Source of the DNA: an uncultured Synechococcus sp.
Lineage (GTDB): Bacteria > Cyanobacteriota > Cyanobacteriia > PCC-6307 > Cyanobiaceae
DNA length: 12,062 bases
Direction of reading: 5' to 3'
Assembly (NCBI GenBank): GCA_913040905.1
Contig: CAJWIC010000024.1
Span: 1-12,062 of the forward strand
This document shows positions 7,669-12,062 of the stretch, piece after piece. The notes under the pieces were generated by a model. It saw only the letters and a list, made by a program, of their open reading frames with translations, had not been told where the DNA came from and made no database searches. The translations under genes were made by a program, and so were the position numbers. Position 1 is the first letter of the stretch. Every line of letters begins with the position of its first letter.

Positions 7669-8659
7669 GCTCGCCTCCGTTCCACTGCAGCTTTCCGGGT
7701 CCGGCACAGCGCGGCGGCTCGAGTGCCGCGTGCTGCAGTCCCCCCTGGCCGGTGTCAGCGACCGGGTGTTCCGGCAGCTGGTGCGCCGCTGGGCGCCGAA
7801 TGCGCTGCTGTTCACCGAGATGGTGAATGCCACCAGCCTTGAGCTGGGCTTCGGGCGCGGCAAGGTGGAAGAGCTCAGTCAAGAGCAGGGGCCGATCGGC
7901 GTGCAGCTGTTCGATCACCGCCCGGACGCCATGGCAGAAGCGGCCCGCCGGGCGGAAGAGGCTGGGGCGTTCCTGATCGACATCAATATGGGTTGCCCGG
8001 TGCGCAAGATCGCCCGCAAGGGCGGAGGATCGGGCCTGATCCGTGATCCCGATCTCGCCAGCCGGATCATCGAGGCCGTGGCCCGTGCCGTGCGGTTGCC
8101 CGTCACCGTGAAGACTCGACTCGGCTGGTGCGGCAGTGACGCCGACCCTGAGACCTGGTGCCGGCAATTGCAGGATGCCGGTGCGCAGCTGCTCACCCTG
8201 CACGGACGAACCCGCGACCAGGGGTTCAAGGGCAAGGCCGACTGGGCTGCCATCGCCGCGGTCAAGCGGACCCTCACGATCCCGGTGATTGCCAACGGCG
8301 ACATCAACACTCCTGAGGATGCCCAGCGCTGCCTGGCCGAGACCGGCGCCGACGGCGTCATGGTCGGTCGCGGAACCATGGGAGCCCCCTGGCTGGTGGG
8401 GCAGATCGATGCGGCGCTCAAGGGCCTGCCGGTCCCTGCCACCCCAGGCCCCGCAGCCCGTCTGGCCCTGGCCCGGGAGCAGCTGCTGGCCCTGGTGGAG
8501 GCCCGCGGAGACCACGGACTGCTGATCGCCAGAAAGCACATGGGCTGGACCTGCACTGGCTTCCCAGGAGCGCCGCAGTTGCGCCATGCCCTGATGCGCG
8601 CGACCACTCCGCAGGACGCCCTAGCGTTACTGGAGAACCAACGCCTGGCCCTGGAGTGA
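7658..8659 (+). CDS. tRNA-dihydrouridine synthase (DusB-like)
   Basis: Flavin-dependent enzyme that reduces uridine to dihydrouridine in tRNA D-loops, using NADPH. The protein has 333 residues with an FMN-binding TIM barrel followed by a helical RNA-binding domain. Motifs in order: LQSPLAGVSD (26-35; family form APMAGVTD), FTEMVNA (52-58), DINMGCPVRKIARKGGGSGL (108-127) with the catalytic C113, VTVKTRLGW (149-157) with the FMN-contacting lysine, LHGRTRDQGFKGKADW (181-196), VIANGDI (210-216), GVMVGRGTMGAPW (233-245) and ARKHMGWTCTGFPGAPQLR (291-309). The start is uncertain: ATG 7658, GTG 7661 or ATG 7667, all with weak ribosome-binding sites. A GTG at 7730 would remove the first barrel strand and is unlikely. 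It diverges from the DUF1823 gene, and its stop overlaps the next gene's start. Confidence 0.94.
   Translation: MVIMLASVPLQLSGSGTARRLECRVLQSPLAGVSDRVFRQLVRRWAPNALLFTEMVNATSLELGFGRGKVEELSQEQGPIGVQLFDHRPDAMAEAARRAEEAGAFLIDINMGCPVRKIARKGGGSGLIRDPDLASRIIEAVARAVRLPVTVKTRLGWCGSDADPETWCRQLQDAGAQLLTLHGRTRDQGFKGKADWAAIAAVKRTLTIPVIANGDINTPEDAQRCLAETGADGVMVGRGTMGAPWLVGQIDAALKGLPVPATPGPAARLALAREQLLALVEARGDHGLLIARKHMGWTCTGFPGAPQLRHALMRATTPQDALALLENQRLALE
7674..7678 (-). promoter_or_regulatory. Shine-Dalgarno of the DUF1823 gene
   Basis: GGAGG on the minus strand, five bases before ATG 7668-7666. It lies inside the 5' coding part of the divergent dus gene, so the two genes' translation signals occupy the same DNA. 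Confidence 0.6.
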
Positions 8660-10689
8660 GCCTGTTGCTGCTGCTCTGGCCGCTGGCGTTGATCCAGCGA
8701 CCGGAGGCGGAGTCTCCGCTCTGGGCCCGACGCAGCCTGATCCTGTTGATCAGCGCCCTGACCCTTCGCTATCTGCACTGGCGCTGCACCGCCAGCCTCA
8801 ATCTCGACAGCCCTGTTTCCACCGGCCTGAGCGGCCTGTTACTGCTGGCGGAGAGCTGGCTGCTGATCACCGGTCTGCTGCCGCTGTGGCTGGCCTGGCG
8901 CCGCTTCCCTGATCGACGGGTAGACGTCCAGACACGCCATCGGGACTGGCAGGCCTCGAACTGGAGGCCCCATGTGGATGTTCTGGTGCCCACCTGCGGC
9001 GAGCCATTGGCAGTGCTGCAACGATCGCTCCTGGGCTGCACGCAGCAGAGCTATCCCCACACCACTGTCTGGGTGCTCGACGACAGCGGCCGTAACGAGG
9101 TGAGGCAGCTGGCCAAGCGACTGGGCTGCCGCTACAGGCATCGACACGAACGGCGGCATGCCAAGGCGGGCAATCTCAATGCCGGCCTCCGTGGCTGTCA
9201 TGGCGAGCTGGTGGCGGTGTTCGATGCGGACTTCATCCCTCAGCACCGCTTCCTGGAGCTCTGCATCGGCTTTCTGCAGGAGCCCGACGTGGCGCTGCTG
9301 CAGACCCCGCAAGCGTTCATCAATGCAGATCCGGTAATGCGCAACCTGCGGATGGAATCGTGGCTGCTGCCGGATGAGGAGAGCTTTTACCGCTGGATCG
9401 AACCGGTGCGGGACGGCTGGGGAGCCGTGGTCTGCGCCGGCACCGCTTTTCTCGTGCGCCGACGCGCCCTCGATCAGGTGGGTGGCTTCGTTGAGGGTGC
9501 TCTTTCGGAGGACTTCGTCACCGGAATCGCCCTGCGCGAGCAGGGCTGGAGGTTGCTCTACCTGCAGCAGAAACTCAGTGCTGGACTCGCCGCAGAATCC
9601 ATGGCGGACTTTGTGCGGCAGCGGCAACGCTGGGCCAACGGCACCCTGCAGAGCCTGCGCCTGCCCCAGGGGCCTCTGCGAGCCCACGGCCTCAGCCTGG
9701 GCCAACGGCTGGCCTACCTGGAAGGCGTGGTCCACTGGCTGAACAACCTGCCCCGGTTGGTGCTGATGCTGATGCCACTGAGCTATGGCCTGCTCGGCAT
9801 CGCACCCATCCTTCTGGACCAGCAGGCGATCATTGAATTGATGCTGCCGTTGTGGGGCACCGTGCTGCTCAGCATCGGCTGGCTGAACCGCAACAGCCGC
9901 TCAGCCCTGCTGACTGAACTGACCGGCTGGGTGCTCACCGTTCCGCTGGTAACGACCCTGATCAGCCATGGCCTCGGATCCTCCATGGGTTTCCGGGTCA
10001 CCCCCAAGCATCGCCAGCGCTCCCAGGGCGGTTGGGCCTGGTTTCTGGCGCTTCCCCTGACTCTGCTCAGCCTGTTCAACCTGGCGAATCTGCTGGGGCT
10101 GGTCCAACAGCTGGTCCTTCAGGGCTGGGGCGAACTCGGGCCACTGCAGCTGGGGCTGGTCTGGGCCGTGCTCAATCTGCTGGGAACCTTGGTGGCCCTG
10201 CGCGCATGCTGGGACCCGCCCCAGCGCGATCCCTCACCCTGGCTCAGCCTGGATCACCCCGCCGAGCTGACCGATGCCGGAGGGCATCGCCATCCCTGCC
10301 GGATCACCGCCATCAGCGAGAGCGGTGTGGAGCTGGCCTTCGCCACAGAGATCCCGCCCCTGGTGGCCAGCAGTCAGCTGAAATGGAGCGCCGCTGTCCC
10401 CCCCCTGCCGGTTGTGGTTCGGCAGACGCGACGGCACCGGGCGGCTCTTGACTGGGGAGACCTCAGTCAGCAGCAGCTGAACAGTCTCATTCGCTGGTTG
10501 TTCTGCAGCGATGGGGTCTGGCCGGAACGACAACCGAAGCCAGAGCTGCTCGGACTAACGATGCTGTGTCGCGGGTTGTTACTGGGACGACCATCCATCG
10601 GCCCCTTTGAGAGATGCCTAGTCGCAAGACGTCACCATGGACTTACCCGACAGATGGACGGGAGTCGAACAACAGAGATTGAGCTATAA
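8656..10689 (+). CDS. Cellulose-synthase-like GT2 membrane glycosyltransferase with PilZ-like C-terminus
   Basis: Processive GT2 glycosyltransferase of the BcsA/CesA type, expected to polymerise a beta-glycan and pass it across the inner membrane. The protein has 677 residues. N-terminal hydrophobic helices (about 26-45, 58-80) include the BcsA-like RYLHWRCT (38-45). The GT2 domain follows, with VWVLDDSGR (138-146), AKAGNLN (169-175), FDADF (189-193, the DxD), QTPQ (216-219), SED (284-286, catalytic base) and QRQRW (322-326). Further helices (about 360-385, 392-410, 422-440, 460-487, 498-516) surround the FRVTPK gating-loop motif (446-451). The C-terminal region (about 528-620) has the PilZ layout, but both c-di-GMP motifs look lost (AISESG where D/NxSxxG is expected). 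GTG 8656 overlaps the dus stop as GTGA. The last 20-30 residues look unlike the family. The product may not be cellulose. Confidence 0.9.
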   Translation: MSLLLLLWPLALIQRPEAESPLWARRSLILLISALTLRYLHWRCTASLNLDSPVSTGLSGLLLLAESWLLITGLLPLWLAWRRFPDRRVDVQTRHRDWQASNWRPHVDVLVPTCGEPLAVLQRSLLGCTQQSYPHTTVWVLDDSGRNEVRQLAKRLGCRYRHRHERRHAKAGNLNAGLRGCHGELVAVFDADFIPQHRFLELCIGFLQEPDVALLQTPQAFINADPVMRNLRMESWLLPDEESFYRWIEPVRDGWGAVVCAGTAFLVRRRALDQVGGFVEGALSEDFVTGIALREQGWRLLYLQQKLSAGLAAESMADFVRQRQRWANGTLQSLRLPQGPLRAHGLSLGQRLAYLEGVVHWLNNLPRLVLMLMPLSYGLLGIAPILLDQQAIIELMLPLWGTVLLSIGWLNRNSRSALLTELTGWVLTVPLVTTLISHGLGSSMGFRVTPKHRQRSQGGWAWFLALPLTLLSLFNLANLLGLVQQLVLQGWGELGPLQLGLVWAVLNLLGTLVALRACWDPPQRDPSPWLSLDHPAELTDAGGHRHPCRITAISESGVELAFATEIPPLVASSQLKWSAAVPPLPVVVRQTRRHRAALDWGDLSQQQLNSLIRWLFCSDGVWPERQPKPELLGLTMLCRGLLLGRPSIGPFERCLVARRHHGLTRQMDGSRTTEIEL

Positions 10690-10690
10690 A
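10685..10690 (+). promoter_or_regulatory. Possible -10 element upstream of the S8 protease
   Basis: TATAAA matches five of six bases of the -10 consensus and overlaps the stop codon of the GT2 gene. No good -35 hexamer stands 15-19 bases upstream. If used, transcription would start only a few bases before the protease's GTG at 10702, giving a nearly leaderless mRNA. Confidence 0.25.
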
Positions 10691-10701
10691 CAAACCATTG
10701 A

Positions 10702-12000
10702 GTGCCTGCAGCTATGACAGTTGTCGCCATCGTTGACACTGGAGTTAATCTTCAACACGTTGACTTTCGCAATAGACTCTGGGTCAATCCGTTTGAAATA
10801 GCAGGCAATGGTGTTGACGACGATGGCAATGGAGTCGTTGATGATATTCACGGTTATGACGTCATTACAGGGCAAGCCATTTCAAGGGTTGGCGACCCTG
10901 AAGGTCACGGCACCCACGTTGCGGGAATCGTCACGACGACCTCTCCCGGAGCTGAAATCATGGGAGTTCGACTGCTGAATGCCAACGGCGGAGGCCGCCT
11001 CTCTGATGCAATTGATGCCTGGAGCTACGCACTACTTCATGGCGCACAAGTGATTAACAACAGCTGGGGAGCTCTTGGCGTCAGGCCATCAGACGTTGAA
11101 TTTCTCGAAGAAGTTGTTGCCATCGGCGAAGAGGATTTCGACGCAGTCTTCATTTCGGCCGCCGGAAATGAGTCCGCGAATACCGACCGTGTTCCCAACA
11201 CTCCATCCAACGCACCAGGAATGCTCTCAGTTGGAGCCTCCAACAGCAAAGGCAATCCAGCCAACTTCTCCAACTTCGGCCAAAGGACCGTGGACCTCTT
11301 TGCGCCAGGCGTCAATATTCTCAGCGCTGATGCATTTTCGACCACAGGACGGCTCAGGCTCAGCGGAACCTCCATGGCATCTCCCGTTGTCGCCGGGGCT
11401 GCAGCAACTCTCCTCGATCGCCAGCCCTTGGCCTCGCCAGCAACAATCAAGCAGCAAATCCTCCAGAATGTTGTGCCAAGACGCCGGTTGTCGTCACGGT
11501 CGGTGACAGGTGGCGTTCTATCCAATGAATTCACAGCTCCATTCACCAGATCCCTGCGTCAAAACAAAGCGATGAACTCAACCAGCCAAAGCTCTATTGA
11601 TCAGGACCCGAGTCCAGAGGCAGGCACTGCAACTTTCAAGAAATCATCGGCTGGCAAGAAAAACTTCAAGAAAATCATTTGCGTCCTGGACCAACCAGAT
11701 CAAGGCAAGAAAATGGACATTTGGAACGAATTAATGTCCGAGTCCTACACTAAAAAAGTCGCCTGGCCTGAAGCTTTCGGAGACCGAATCTGTATCTTGA
11801 CAGTGCGCAAAGACCATCGAGGCAAATCCGACCGCAAGGATGCCATCAGATCCATGCGTGCATCCGGGCATTTTGAGTCTGTCGAGTGGGATCGCAAGAT
11901 TGGTATCACCACCACGAGTACTGATTCATACAGCGATGACTTCGGCTCGTCGACAGCAACAATCCCCACAATTACAGATCCAAACTTCTCCGTGATCTGA
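10702..12000 (+). CDS. Subtilisin-like (S8) serine protease with truncated N-terminus and novel C-terminal domain
   Basis: Serine endopeptidase of the subtilase family. The protein has 432 residues. The catalytic triad and oxyanion residue are present: D12 in AIVDTGVN, H69 in GHGTHVAGI, N156 in SAAGNES and S224 in SGTSMASP. GNGVDDDGNGVVDD (35-48) is an acidic segment typical of one subtilase branch. VINNSWG (117-123) and APGVNI (201-206) are also family motifs. The catalytic domain ends near residue 280. A Ser/Lys/Gln-rich linker (281-320), a folded-looking domain (321-402, possibly I9-like) and a Ser/Thr/Asp-rich tail follow. The protein begins about four to eleven residues before the catalytic Asp, without signal peptide, N-terminal propeptide or the usual first strand. 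An in-frame TGA sits directly upstream of the GTG; ATG 10714 is the alternative start. No ribosome-binding site is seen. Lower GC than its neighbours. It may be a truncated gene or an unusual intracellular form. Confidence 0.88.
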   Translation: MPAAMTVVAIVDTGVNLQHVDFRNRLWVNPFEIAGNGVDDDGNGVVDDIHGYDVITGQAISRVGDPEGHGTHVAGIVTTTSPGAEIMGVRLLNANGGGRLSDAIDAWSYALLHGAQVINNSWGALGVRPSDVEFLEEVVAIGEEDFDAVFISAAGNESANTDRVPNTPSNAPGMLSVGASNSKGNPANFSNFGQRTVDLFAPGVNILSADAFSTTGRLRLSGTSMASPVVAGAAATLLDRQPLASPATIKQQILQNVVPRRRLSSRSVTGGVLSNEFTAPFTRSLRQNKAMNSTSQSSIDQDPSPEAGTATFKKSSAGKKNFKKIICVLDQPDQGKKMDIWNELMSESYTKKVAWPEAFGDRICILTVRKDHRGKSDRKDAIRSMRASGHFESVEWDRKIGITTTSTDSYSDDFGSSTATIPTITDPNFSVI

Positions 12001-12062
12001 GATCAAGGAAGGACTTCTGGCCAAGCCTGACGGATCAATAACAATGAAAAATATGGCCTCGA

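Noticed and set aside
7637..8587. Antisense open frame of 316 codons opposite dus
   Set aside because: No recognisable domain; low-complexity Gly/His/Gln composition; the plus strand carries all Dus catalytic motifs.
8839..9735. Antisense open frame of 298 codons opposite the GT2 gene
   Set aside because: Composition is that of a frame shadow, while the plus-strand frame keeps every GT2 catalytic motif.
10657..10680. tRNA gene on the minus strand
   Set aside because: Only the T-loop and 3' stem half match. The 5' half of the T-stem does not pair and no anticodon or D arm is present, so it is at most a fragment.
10684..10875. Small minus-strand frame over the protease start (63 codons)
   Set aside because: Its odd Asn/Ile/Val-rich sequence is what the reverse complement of the Asp/Gly-rich DDDGNGVVDD region gives; there is no ribosome-binding site or homology cue.
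12044..12062. Start of another plus-strand gene at the right edge (ATG AAA AAT ATG)
   Set aside because: Only six codons are visible and the nearest purine-rich stretch (AAGGAAGGA, 12005-12013) is about 30 bases upstream, too far for a ribosome-binding site. It cannot be supported from this window.

Overview
The window looks like a chromosomal segment of a marine picocyanobacterium (Synechococcus/Cyanobium group). The evidence is the cyanobacterium-specific gene pipX, a DUF1823-type gene, the order der - ecfT - pipX - pipY(yggS) - sepF - proC, high GC through most of the window, and frequent GTG/TTG starts. This assignment is an inference from gene content. No rRNA, tRNA, CRISPR array or insertion sequence was found, and no gene-free stretch exceeds about 100 bases.

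Layout. Positions 2-1246 (+) hold the 3' part of a major facilitator exporter whose start lies outside the window. It is followed by a GT4 glycosyltransferase (1282-2448, +). A seven-gene block then runs leftward on the minus strand: a DUF1823 protein (7668-7192), the ribosome-assembly GTPase der (7136-5769), an EcfT/CbiQ-type transporter subunit (5765-4887), pipX (4872-4606), pipY/yggS (4595-3933), sepF (3840-3274) and proC (3277-2450). Most neighbours in the block are 0-15 bases apart or overlap at stop/start; the larger gaps are 55 bases before der and 92 bases before sepF. The block converges on the glycosyltransferase with one base between the two stop codons, and diverges from a tRNA-dihydrouridine synthase (7658-8659, +) with overlapping 5' ends. 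A cellulose-synthase-like GT2 (8656-10689, +) starts inside the synthase's stop codon.

The last 1.3 kb is different. From about 10.7 kb base composition drops (hand counts: 67% GC in 9241-9300, 50% in 11101-11160, 40% in 11641-11700). A subtilisin-like (S8) protease (10702-12000, +) begins almost at its catalytic aspartate, with no signal peptide or N-terminal propeptide. Its C-terminal part instead carries a segment whose predicted strand/helix order resembles the I9 propeptide/inhibitor fold. This looks like the edge of an acquired or strain-variable region and is the most unusual part of the window.

How the genes fit together. The minus-strand block is a housekeeping cluster: ribosome maturation (Der), PII/NtcA nitrogen signalling (PipX), pyridoxal-phosphate homeostasis (PipY), Z-ring anchoring (SepF) and the last step of proline synthesis (ProC). 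The flanking plus-strand genes concern the cell surface (exporter, two glycosyltransferases, protease) and tRNA modification.
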